From: Sphingomonas prati
GTDB lineage: Bacteria; Pseudomonadota; Alphaproteobacteria; Sphingomonadales; Sphingomonadaceae
Length of the DNA: 64,000 bases
Direction: 5' to 3'
Assembly: GCF_014643515.1 (NCBI RefSeq)
Contig: NZ_BMJP01000005.1
Coordinates: 124,001 to 188,000 of the forward strand
In this document: positions 37,275 to 45,270 of the stretch, in pieces
How positions within the stretch are numbered: the first letter of the stretch is position 1
Layout: each line of letters starts with the position of its first letter
Translations under genes and position numbers: made by a program
The notes under the pieces: model-generated
What the model was told of the DNA's origin: nothing
The model's database searches: none
The model's input: only the letters and a program-made list of their open reading frames with translations

Positions 37275-40223
37275 TCAGAGTTTCACGGTCGCCCCGACGA
37301 ACAGGATCCGCCCCAGCGTATCATACACCCCGGGATAAGTGTTGCCGTTCCCGAACGACGACAGGATCCCGGCGGCGATCGCGGGCGGGCCCTTGTCGAA
37401 CAGGTTGTTGATGCCCGCGCGCAGCTGGAGCCCCTCACCGAACGCCACGGTGCCCGCCAGATCGATATAGTTATACGCCGAAATCTTGCGGTTGATGACG
37501 CTCGGCGTGCCGGCCAGGAACGCGTTGTCGGACAGCGACGACAGGCTGACCGAGTCCGTGTGCCGCCACGAAACCGACAGCGATCGGCCCTGCGGCATCA
37601 TCCACGTCGTCCGCATCACGTGCCGCCACGTCGGGTTCGGCTGCCCGCAGGTATAGCCGTACAGCCCCTTGCAGTCATAGCTGCCCAGCCCCGCCAGCGG
37701 TTCGGCCGCCTGCTTGATCAGCCGCGTGCCGACCAGATTAAGGTTCAGCTTGCCGAGCGCGCCTAGGCCCAACGTATAGTCGGTGGTGACGTCGATCCCC
37801 GACGTCGTCAGCGATCCGGTATTGTACGTCGTCGACACGAGATAGCCGTTGGTCCCGAACAGCGCGCCCGACCGCGGATCGCGCGTGAACAGGCCGCAGT
37901 AGAACGGATCGCCCCCCGTCACGCACTGGCTGATCGCCAGCGAGGGATCGACCGAGCTGATATAGTCCTTCACCTTGATGTGGAAATAATCGACCGACAG
38001 CGTGAAGTTCCGCATCATCCGCGGCGTCAGGACCAGACCGATCGTGTAGGTATCGGCCTTCTCGGGCTTCAGGTCGGAATTACCGCCGAACTGCGCGGAA
38101 CAGGTGTCGGACGGGCATTCGATGATGCTGCCATATTGCGCCTGCGTCACACCGGTCAGCTGGCAGACATCGAACGAGGCAGCCGGCGTCTCCCCCGAAC
38201 ACGGGTCCTGCGCGGCGACATTGCCGATCGATCGCGACCCGAACAGTTCGGCGATGTTGGGCGCCCGGATCGCACGGTTGTAGCTGAACCGCAGCCGCGC
38301 GTCCTGCGACGGCGCCCAGCTCGCCTCGCCCTTGTACGTCCAGACATTGTACTTCGATTTCAGCCCGGTCGACTGCTGTTCGTTGCGATAGGCGGAGTAG
38401 CGCAGACCGCCGTTGATGGTCAGCGCGTGCGCGAACGGCAGGTTCTGCAGGATCGGGATTTCCAGCTCGCCATAGGCCTCGTTCACCGTGATACGCCCGT
38501 CGGTATCGGTCGCGCCGCCCTGTTCGGCTACCGCATCGGCGGTGTAGTTGAGCGTTTCGCGGCGGCGCTCCGCACCCAGCGCGATGTTCACGCCGCGCTC
38601 GGCCCAGGGGCTGGCGATGCCGAACGTGCCCAGATCGCCGTTGATGTTCGCCGATATCACCGTCAGCGCGTTGCGCGACGCGGTGTTGCTCTCCGAATAG
38701 AGATACGCCGCCTGCGTGTCGGTGATCGCGTTGGCCTGGAACACGTTGACCGGCACACAATTCGGATCGCTGCCGTCGATGACCGATCGGCACGTCGGCA
38801 CCCCGTTCACGCTGACCACGTCCAGCGCGCGCTGCGCCTTCACATTGTCGACGTTGTTCAGATACGTCTCATTGAACTTCACCAGCGAGTGCAGATAGCT
38901 GACGTCGTACTGGAACCCGTGGCCCAGGTCGCCCCGGACGCCGGCATTGTAGCGATAATCCTCGTGCCGCAAATCGTCGCGACGCGACTGCCCGTCACCC
39001 AGCCGGTATCCGATCAACGTGTCCTGCGTCGCTGCGGTCCCCGCCGCCGCCCCGCACAGCGACTGCTGTTGCGCGGCACTCATCAGCGGATTGTTGCACG
39101 GCACGGTAAAGCTCGTCCCTAGGAACAGCGCGGACGGGGCGACCTGCGAGAATGTATGGTCGTTCATGTACATGAAGCTGCCATAGACTTCGGCCACCGG
39201 CGCGATCTCGAACTTGGCAAACGCGCCGCCGATGTAGCGATTGTCCGATCGCTGCAGGTAATTGGTCGGCGAATAGTTGTAGGCATAGGCCGACGTGTAC
39301 GGGACCCAGGTCTGCGTCCCATCGATGTTGTTGGTCAGCGTCTTGCCGGCATTCGGCCCGCCGAGCGGCGCGAACGTACCGTATGGCGAGTTGCTCGATC
39401 CGCCGCAGGTCAGGTTGCTGCCGGCATCGTCCACTTGGTTCAACGCGCACGCCGACACGTCGCGGTTCGCCTGCAAGACCGGATCGGTGTGGCGATACCC
39501 GCCATAGACGGTGATGTTGCCGCGCCCGTCGGCGAAGTTCTTGCCGTAGGCGGCGTTGATGTCCTGCTTGCCGCCGTCGGCGACATTGCGTGGCGCGTTC
39601 GCATAGCCCTGCGCCGTTACGAGATCGCGCACCGCGCCATTGTCGTTGGTGTGGATGCCGAGCGAGGACTGCCCGTCGATCCGCAACCCGTCGAGATGGT
39701 CCTTCAGCACGAAATTGACGACGCCCGCGACCGCGTCCGACCCATAGACCGCGGACGCCCCGCCCGTCGCCACGTCGACCCGGTCGATCAGGCTGGACGG
39801 CACGAAATTGAGGTCCATCGCCTGCTGCGGCAGCAATCGCTGGCCGTTGAGCAGGATCAGCGTCCGGTTGGACCCGAGGTTGCGCAGGTTGATGTTGGCC
39901 GTGCCGTCCGAACCGTTCGAAACATTCTCGTTCGCGTCGGCGGTGAACTGCGGCAGGCGGTTCAGTACGCTTTCGACGTTCACCGCCCCCTGGTACCGGA
40001 TCTCCTGATCGGTCACCGACGTGACCGGGCTGTTGCTCGCCAGGTCGGGCCGTCGGATGCGCGTGCCCGTCACGACGATCGCCTCGTCACCCGAGGCGGA
40101 CGACGCCGGATCCGTCCCCTCCGGACCGGCCACCAACTGCGCATGCGCGCCCGAGGCGAGAAGCATCGCCAGCACCGTAGCGGTGCTCGCGCGAAGACGA
40201 TGTGTGCCGACCAGATTTCCCAT
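37275..40223 (-). CDS. TonB-dependent receptor
   Basis: This 982-residue outer-membrane transporter has a signal peptide ending near AHAQ, a TonB-box-like AIVVTGTRI, and a plug domain with the LILLNGQRL and GASAVYGSDAVAGVVNF signatures. A 22-strand barrel follows, ending in an aromatic/hydrophobic C-terminus. It is the first gene of the operon with GH2 and the S9 peptidase, so its cargo is probably a glycopeptide or arabino-/galacto-oligosaccharide. The start at 40223 gives the proper signal peptide. Candidate operator C lies about 60-85 bases upstream. Confidence 0.94.
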   Translation of the reverse strand: MGNLVGTHRLRASTATVLAMLLASGAHAQLVAGPEGTDPASSASGDEAIVVTGTRIRRPDLASNSPVTSVTDQEIRYQGAVNVESVLNRLPQFTADANENVSNGSDGTANINLRNLGSNRTLILLNGQRLLPQQAMDLNFVPSSLIDRVDVATGGASAVYGSDAVAGVVNFVLKDHLDGLRIDGQSSLGIHTNDNGAVRDLVTAQGYANAPRNVADGGKQDINAAYGKNFADGRGNITVYGGYRHTDPVLQANRDVSACALNQVDDAGSNLTCGGSSNSPYGTFAPLGGPNAGKTLTNNIDGTQTWVPYTSAYAYNYSPTNYLQRSDNRYIGGAFAKFEIAPVAEVYGSFMYMNDHTFSQVAPSALFLGTSFTVPCNNPLMSAAQQQSLCGAAAGTAATQDTLIGYRLGDGQSRRDDLRHEDYRYNAGVRGDLGHGFQYDVSYLHSLVKFNETYLNNVDNVKAQRALDVVSVNGVPTCRSVIDGSDPNCVPVNVFQANAITDTQAAYLYSESNTASRNALTVISANINGDLGTFGIASPWAERGVNIALGAERRRETLNYTADAVAEQGGATDTDGRITVNEAYGELEIPILQNLPFAHALTINGGLRYSAYRNEQQSTGLKSKYNVWTYKGEASWAPSQDARLRFSYNRAIRAPNIAELFGSRSIGNVAAQDPCSGETPAASFDVCQLTGVTQAQYGSIIECPSDTCSAQFGGNSDLKPEKADTYTIGLVLTPRMMRNFTLSVDYFHIKVKDYISSVDPSLAISQCVTGGDPFYCGLFTRDPRSGALFGTNGYLVSTTYNTGSLTTSGIDVTTDYTLGLGALGKLNLNLVGTRLIKQAAEPLAGLGSYDCKGLYGYTCGQPNPTWRHVMRTTWMMPQGRSLSVSWRHTDSVSLSSLSDNAFLAGTPSVINRKISAYNYIDLAGTVAFGEGLQLRAGINNLFDKGPPAIAAGILSSFGNGNTYPGVYDTLGRILFVGATVKL

Positions 40224-40281
40224 GATGACCCCGCCCAGAGTGTGTCCGGGCAATCCATCACGTCATCAAACTGAAGTCAAA

Positions 40282-40307
40282 TATAATATACGATATCCGG
40301 TATATAC
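40282..40307. promoter_or_regulatory. candidate operator C upstream of the TonB receptor
   Basis: TATAATATACGATATCCG (40282-40299) matches operator B at 17 of 18 bases, in the reverse orientation relative to the map. The site also carries an inverted repeat ATATAC-N8-GTATAT (40286-40305). It sits upstream of the TonB-GH2-S9 operon in otherwise GC-rich DNA and is the third member of the element set. Confidence 0.65.
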
Positions 40308-40445
40308 ACATGACGTGTGACTTTACGGCCGGCATGAAATGAACCGCGCCTTTCGAAACGCCTGTATTCCGGCAACGGCCGGCCTATGACGACCGCCACG
40401 GCGTTCCACGGACCGCAGCGCGAACCACGAGACGAAAGCAGAGTC

Positions 40446-40658
40446 ATGAGCAAGAGCAAGGGCCGCACAGGCGCCGCCGGGCGGGCCAACATCGCACCGC
40501 CCCCCACCGACGCGCAGATCGCCGCGGCGCAGTCGGAGATCGTCAAATGTCAGTCGTGGCTCGACGAGCTGGCGACCGGCCACCCCTCGGCAAAGGTCTG
40601 GCGGACGCGGCTGAGGGCAGCGCAGGCAATCGTAGCACGCGCACCGCGCGCGCCCTGA
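40446..40658 (+). CDS. small basic hypothetical protein (70 aa)
   Basis: An ORF from the ATG at 40446 encodes a 70-residue protein with a basic N-terminus (MSKSKGRTGAAGR) and a helical second half (AAQSEIVKCQSWLDELATG, then KVWRTRLRAAQAIVARA). An upstream in-frame ATG at 40386 would add 20 residues with no better ribosome-binding site. No family is recognised. The codon use looks native. It converges on the DUF3667 gene, whose stop is only 7 bases away. Confidence 0.4.
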   Translation: MSKSKGRTGAAGRANIAPPPTDAQIAAAQSEIVKCQSWLDELATGHPSAKVWRTRLRAAQAIVARAPRAP

Positions 40659-40665
40659 GCGCGGC

Positions 40666-41832
40666 TCAGTCCGCCACACCCAGATACAGCAGCCACAGGA
40701 AGAACAGCGTCGACGTCACCGTCACCACCCCGAGCAGCAGCACCGTCCGCCAGACGGCACTCAACCGCGACAGCAGATATCCATAGCGCAACTGCTTATA
40801 CATGTGGACAGGCGGGATCAGCAGCAGCGCGAACCACATGATCGCCGGCTTGCCAAGCCAAGCCGCCATCAATGTAGAAACGACAACCAGCAGCGACATA
40901 AACGCGATCGAATAGGTCGCGAACACCGCATGATCGTACAGCCCGAACCGCCGCCGCCACGCGAACATCACCCACAGGAACGGCAAGGACAGCGGGATCA
41001 GCGCCCAGCTATATTTATACCCAGCGGTCTTCATCTTGTAGAATGCCAGCTTCGGGTTCTCGCGGAAATGCTCGACCCGCTGTGCGAACCATCCTTTGAT
41101 CTCCGCCTGCGACGGTTTCTGTCGCCCGGCCGCCGCCGCCTCAACCTTCGGGCTGCCCTCGCCCGGAATGGCCGCCGCCGCGATGCTCAGGCCGCGCAGA
41201 TCCTCGCGCAGCTTCGCCAGACGCTGGTCGGCCGCCGCCATGTCCTGCCCCGCCGCCACCCGCCGCGCCCGTACGGCTTCCAGTTCGGCGATTTCCGTCC
41301 GCGTCCGAACCGTCTCGTCCACCACCTCCCGGCGCGCGGTCGTCAGATCCTGCGTCACCCCGGCGAGCGCGCCGGACTTGCCCCCGACGCCGCTCATGAA
41401 ACCGATGTTGGAAACGATCGCGAACATCAGGAACACGGAGAACAGGAACATCGCCATCGGCGTCACGAACTTCTGCCGCTCGCCGTCGATGTAACGCCGC
41501 GTCAACTGTCCCGGCCGAAGCGCAAGCATCGGCAGCGTGGTCCAGAACTTGCCGTCGAAATGGAACACGCCGTGGACCACGTCATGCGCGAACCCCATCA
41601 TGTCGCGGTGAATATGCGCCGCCTGCCCGCAAGTCTGGCAGAACGCGCCGGCCCGCGTGGCGCCGCAGTTCGGGCACGTCCCGCCCGCCCCGTGATCGCC
41701 ATGTCCATGCTGCCCGACGGGCGAAGCGGCGTGTCGCGCCTCGTGTCCATCCACCGCCTGCGCCGCCAGCCCCCCGGTCACCACCGCGTCCGCGTCGTCC
41801 AGTCCGTCCATCGCCGCCGCCCCCGCCGCCAT
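40666..41832 (-). CDS. DUF3667 family membrane protein with zinc ribbon
   Basis: This 388-residue protein has an N-terminal zinc ribbon (Cys53, Cys56, Cys65, Cys68 in CPNCG and CQTCG), then a DUF3667 region with the FDGKFWTTLPMLALRPGQLTRRY signature, an inner-membrane helix, a long charged coiled region (about 150-250) and three more hydrophobic helices near the C-terminus. The function is unknown. The first residues are Gly/Ala/Asp-rich, and Met8 is another possible start. No functional link with the neighbouring loci is evident. Confidence 0.82.
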   Translation of the reverse strand: MAAGAAAMDGLDDADAVVTGGLAAQAVDGHEARHAASPVGQHGHGDHGAGGTCPNCGATRAGAFCQTCGQAAHIHRDMMGFAHDVVHGVFHFDGKFWTTLPMLALRPGQLTRRYIDGERQKFVTPMAMFLFSVFLMFAIVSNIGFMSGVGGKSGALAGVTQDLTTARREVVDETVRTRTEIAELEAVRARRVAAGQDMAAADQRLAKLREDLRGLSIAAAAIPGEGSPKVEAAAAGRQKPSQAEIKGWFAQRVEHFRENPKLAFYKMKTAGYKYSWALIPLSLPFLWVMFAWRRRFGLYDHAVFATYSIAFMSLLVVVSTLMAAWLGKPAIMWFALLLIPPVHMYKQLRYGYLLSRLSAVWRTVLLLGVVTVTSTLFFLWLLYLGVAD

Positions 41833-42089
41833 TTCCCCCGACCGCTATCCCCCATCCCGCACGGTCCGTCGAGATGACTTCGCATCCCCCTGCCTTCGCG
41901 GCCCCGCCTACGCCCACCCGTTAAAGGTCCGAACGAAGTCACGTCGACAACAGGCCGATGTACGATGGCGCGAGGATCGCAGGCCGCCCCAATGTCGATT
42001 TTAACGGCCCCGCTTCATAATCCGCTGCGAAGCTGCGATACCGCATTTGAGCGACACAGAGCGCATAACGACAGGACAGGATCGCCCCC

Positions 42090-43124
42090 GTGACCCCACC
42101 CCGCCTGACCATCGGTGATCCCGCGCCGTGGTTCACCGCGTCCATGCTGGGGCAGGCGACCGAGTCCGATTTCGACAAGGCCGGCGGGCGGCATGTGCTG
42201 CTGCTGTTCTTCGGCACGGCCGGCCACCCCGCCTGCCAGGCGGCGTTGCGGCAGATGGAGGCGAACGCCGCGCTGCTGGCCGACGGGCGCGCCGCTTTCC
42301 TCGGCGTCACGGCCGATCCGCGCGACGTCACCGACGGGCGGCTGTCGGCGCTGCAGCGCATCGGCGTGCACGTCATCGTCGATGACCATCGTCGGGTCAG
42401 CACGCTCTACGGCGCCGTCCGGCCTAGCGCGCGGGGCGACAGCTTCACGCCCTACTGGCTGCTGCTCGATCCGCTGCTGCGTGTCGCGGGCGTGTTCGCG
42501 TTGCAGGACGGCCAAGCGGCGATCGACGCGCTGCGCGGCCTGCTGTCCACCCCGCCGGTCGATGTCGCCGCCCCGGCGCTCATCCTCGAGAACATCCTCG
42601 ATCCGGATTTTGCCGCCGAATTGATCGCGCTCCACGATCGTCACGGCGGCACGGAATCCGGCACGATGCGGCGGATCGGTGACCGGACGGTCGAGATCCA
42701 CAACCACGCCGTCAAGCGTCGCCGCGACCATATCGTCCAGGATCCCGCGGTCCAGGCGCAGCTCCACGACGCCGTCATGCTGCGCCTCGTGCCGATGATC
42801 GCACGCTGCTTCCAGTATCGCCCGGCCGAGATCGAGCGCTACATCGTCTCCTGCTACGACAGCCGCGAGGGCGCGCATTTCGCCCCGCACCGCGACAACA
42901 CCACCCCCGCCACGGCGCATCGCCGGTTCGCCGTCACGATCAACCTCAACGACGACTATGACGGCGGCGACCTGCGCTTCCCGGAATTCGGCACGCGCTG
43001 CTACCGCGCGCCACGCGGCGGCGCGATCGTCTTCTCCTGCTCGCTGCTGCACGAGGTGACACGCATGACCGCCGGGCGACGCTACGCCACCCTGCCGTTC
43101 CTCCACGGCGGCGCGCCCGCCTGA
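42090..43124 (+). CDS. 2OG-Fe(II) oxygenase (prolyl 4-hydroxylase-like) with peroxiredoxin-like N-domain
   Basis: Residues 1-150 resemble an AhpC/TSA-type thioredoxin fold, but the expected TxxC site is degenerate (TAGHPAC, with Cys49 displaced). Residues about 160-340 are a P4Hc double-stranded beta-helix with iron ligands His267 and Asp269 (PHRD) and distal His321, and an Arg at 330/331 to bind 2-oxoglutarate. Such enzymes hydroxylate prolyl or other residues in proteins or peptides. The gene lies just beyond the hydroxyproline locus, and its natural substrate is unknown. The next gene follows after 42 bases. Confidence 0.87.
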   Translation: MTPPRLTIGDPAPWFTASMLGQATESDFDKAGGRHVLLLFFGTAGHPACQAALRQMEANAALLADGRAAFLGVTADPRDVTDGRLSALQRIGVHVIVDDHRRVSTLYGAVRPSARGDSFTPYWLLLDPLLRVAGVFALQDGQAAIDALRGLLSTPPVDVAAPALILENILDPDFAAELIALHDRHGGTESGTMRRIGDRTVEIHNHAVKRRRDHIVQDPAVQAQLHDAVMLRLVPMIARCFQYRPAEIERYIVSCYDSREGAHFAPHRDNTTPATAHRRFAVTINLNDDYDGGDLRFPEFGTRCYRAPRGGAIVFSCSLLHEVTRMTAGRRYATLPFLHGGAPA

Positions 43125-43166
43125 GGCCGCGCCCCGCCCGCCAAATCGGTCGCAAGGGGCGGTGCC

Positions 43167-43895
43167 ATGCGGTATGCCGAGGCGATGAGCCAGTCCCCGC
43201 CCGCATCGCGCATGCGCTCCGCCTCGTCCACGATCGGCACCGAGCAGGCGCCGCTCCTGCTGGTCGACAACATGCTCTCGAACCCGGAAGATCTGCTGCG
43301 GATCGCCCACGACGCTCCGTTCACGCCGGCCTTCACCCCGGCCGGCGGTTATCCCGGACTGCGCGCCGCTGCACCGCGTGCCTACACCGACGCGATGATC
43401 CGGACGCTGATCGGTCCCGTGCGGGAGGCATTCGGCCTCGGCCCGGTCGCGGTCACCAAGGCGGAATGCGCCTTCTCGATCGTCACGCTCCCGCCGGACC
43501 GGCTCACCCCGCCGCAACGCGCGCCGCACGTCGATTCCACCGACGGGCATCAGTTCGCGATCCTGCACTACCTCTCGCAGGCCGACTTCGGCGGCACCGC
43601 CTTCTACCGCCACCGCGCGACCGGCTTCGAAACGATCACGGACGACCGCAAGGATGCCTTCCTGGCAATCCGCGCACAGGAAGGCTGGGCGGCGGGCTAC
43701 GTCGCGGACGGCGAACCCTGGTTCGAACAGACCGCCGAGGTCGACGCCGCGTTCAACCGCGTCATCGTCTACCGCAGCAACGTGCTCCATTCCGGGCGCA
43801 TCCTGGCACCGCAGCGCCTTTCGCCCGATCCGCGGCTCGGCCGGCTGACCGCCAACATCTTCGTAACGTTCAGCCCCGTCGGTGACCCGGCCTGA
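43167..43895 (+). CDS. DUF6445 family protein (2OG-oxygenase-like)
   Basis: This 242-residue protein contains an HxD pair (APHVDSTDGHQFA) and a distal LHSG histidine, which resembles the iron site of 2-oxoglutarate oxygenases. It matches the DUF6445 family that recurs beside TonB receptors and tryptophan-halogenase-like genes in sphingomonads and Caulobacterales. The start at 43167 is chosen for the AAGGGG ribosome-binding site. It follows the prolyl-hydroxylase-like gene by 42 bases and probably shares its transcript. The function is unknown. Confidence 0.8.
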   Translation: MRYAEAMSQSPPASRMRSASSTIGTEQAPLLLVDNMLSNPEDLLRIAHDAPFTPAFTPAGGYPGLRAAAPRAYTDAMIRTLIGPVREAFGLGPVAVTKAECAFSIVTLPPDRLTPPQRAPHVDSTDGHQFAILHYLSQADFGGTAFYRHRATGFETITDDRKDAFLAIRAQEGWAAGYVADGEPWFEQTAEVDAAFNRVIVYRSNVLHSGRILAPQRLSPDPRLGRLTANIFVTFSPVGDPA

Positions 43896-43947
43896 ATCGC
43901 CCGTCACACGGTTTGACCGTCGCCTGTAAAACTTCCCGGAGCCCCGC

Positions 43948-45270
43948 ATGACGTTTAGGCGATCCACGCCGTCGGCCGTGTCGCTGTTCGTCTTCACGAC
44001 CGGGGATTTCGCGTTCAACCTCTATTGGCAGGGTGTGACGCTCTACCTGCTGTACTTCTACATCGACGTCCTCGCCCTTCCGCCCGCCATCGCCGGGACG
44101 GTGTTCATGATCGGCGCGCTCTGGGATGGGGTGGCCGATCTTGCGGTCGCGGCGATCATCGAACGGACGCGGGTCTCGTATCGGCGGATGATCGGCTGGG
44201 GCGCGGTTCCGCTGGGCGGTGCGTTCGTCCTGATGTTCGCGCACACCGCGCGGTCGGCGGTCGCGCTGCTGCTGTTGCAGATCGTCTTCCGAACGCTCTA
44301 CGCCGCCACCAACACGCCCTATGCCGCCTGGACGGCGCGGTTGAGCGACCGCAGTTCGGTCCGCACGATGCTGACCGGCATGCGGATGATGTTCGGTGCG
44401 GCCGCCGCGATGCTCGTCGCCCTCGGCCTGCCCTGGCTCGCGGAACGCAGCGCGTCGCCGGCCGCGGTTGGCTGGTCCCACGCCGCGGCCCTGTTCGTCC
44501 TGGTGGCGACGCCGTTGCTGCTGATCGTCGTCTGGATCGTACCCGAGCCGGTCCGACCCGCGACCATGGCGCCAACCGCCCTGCGTCCCCAATTCGCCGC
44601 GCTCGTCCGCAACCGCGCCTTCGTCCTGCTCAACGTCGCGGCCGCGGCGGGCAGCGCGGCGACGCTGCTGCTCAGCCAGTCCATCCCCTATTATTTCCGC
44701 TACGTGGTGCAGGACACCGCGCGCGGCCCGCAGGTTCTGGCCGCGATGGCCGTTGCCGGCGCGGTCGCGTTGCCGGCCTGGACCGTGCTCGCACAGCGGA
44801 CCGGGGCACGCACCGCATGGCTCTGCGCGATCCTGCTCGCAATCCTGTGCCTCGGCGCGGTTGCGGCGTCGGGACGCGACGGTGCGCTGCCGATCACGGC
44901 GCTTGCTGTCGCTTTTGCCTGCTTCGGACTGGCCGGTTGGTCGCTGGTGCCGGACAGCATCGACTGGGGCGAGGCGCATGACGGCATCCGGGCCGAAACG
45001 CTGGCGTTCGGCGCCTTCGCCTTCGTGCAGAAGGCGGCGCTCGCGGGCACCGGCTTGCTGATCGGTGCCACCTACCAGGCGAACGGCTTCGTGGCGGGCG
45101 CCGCGCAGACCGCGGCCACGATCCACGCGATCCACTGGCTGATGCTCGGCGGCCCGGCGCTGTTGATCGCGGTCTGTGCGCTCGCCGTCCTCCGCCTTCC
45201 GCTTCGCCGCGGCACGATCGCCGCTCTGCGCGCGCAGCGGGAACCGCCCGCGCCGATCAAGCGAGCATGA
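43948..45270 (+). CDS. MFS/GPH-type sugar:cation symporter
   Basis: This 440-residue protein has about 12 hydrophobic helices and the GPH (glycoside-pentoside-hexuronide) look: an early Asp-Phe-rich first helix (TTGDFAFNLYWQG), GALWDGVADLAV after helix 2, and a late PDSIDWGEAHDGIRAE signature typical of MelB relatives. It would import oligosaccharides or monosaccharides across the inner membrane, probably products of the beta-glucan genes next door. Its 3' end overlaps the convergent GH3 gene by 14 bases. Confidence 0.87.
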   Translation: MTFRRSTPSAVSLFVFTTGDFAFNLYWQGVTLYLLYFYIDVLALPPAIAGTVFMIGALWDGVADLAVAAIIERTRVSYRRMIGWGAVPLGGAFVLMFAHTARSAVALLLLQIVFRTLYAATNTPYAAWTARLSDRSSVRTMLTGMRMMFGAAAAMLVALGLPWLAERSASPAAVGWSHAAALFVLVATPLLLIVVWIVPEPVRPATMAPTALRPQFAALVRNRAFVLLNVAAAAGSAATLLLSQSIPYYFRYVVQDTARGPQVLAAMAVAGAVALPAWTVLAQRTGARTAWLCAILLAILCLGAVAASGRDGALPITALAVAFACFGLAGWSLVPDSIDWGEAHDGIRAETLAFGAFAFVQKAALAGTGLLIGATYQANGFVAGAAQTAATIHAIHWLMLGGPALLIAVCALAVLRLPLRRGTIAALRAQREPPAPIKRA

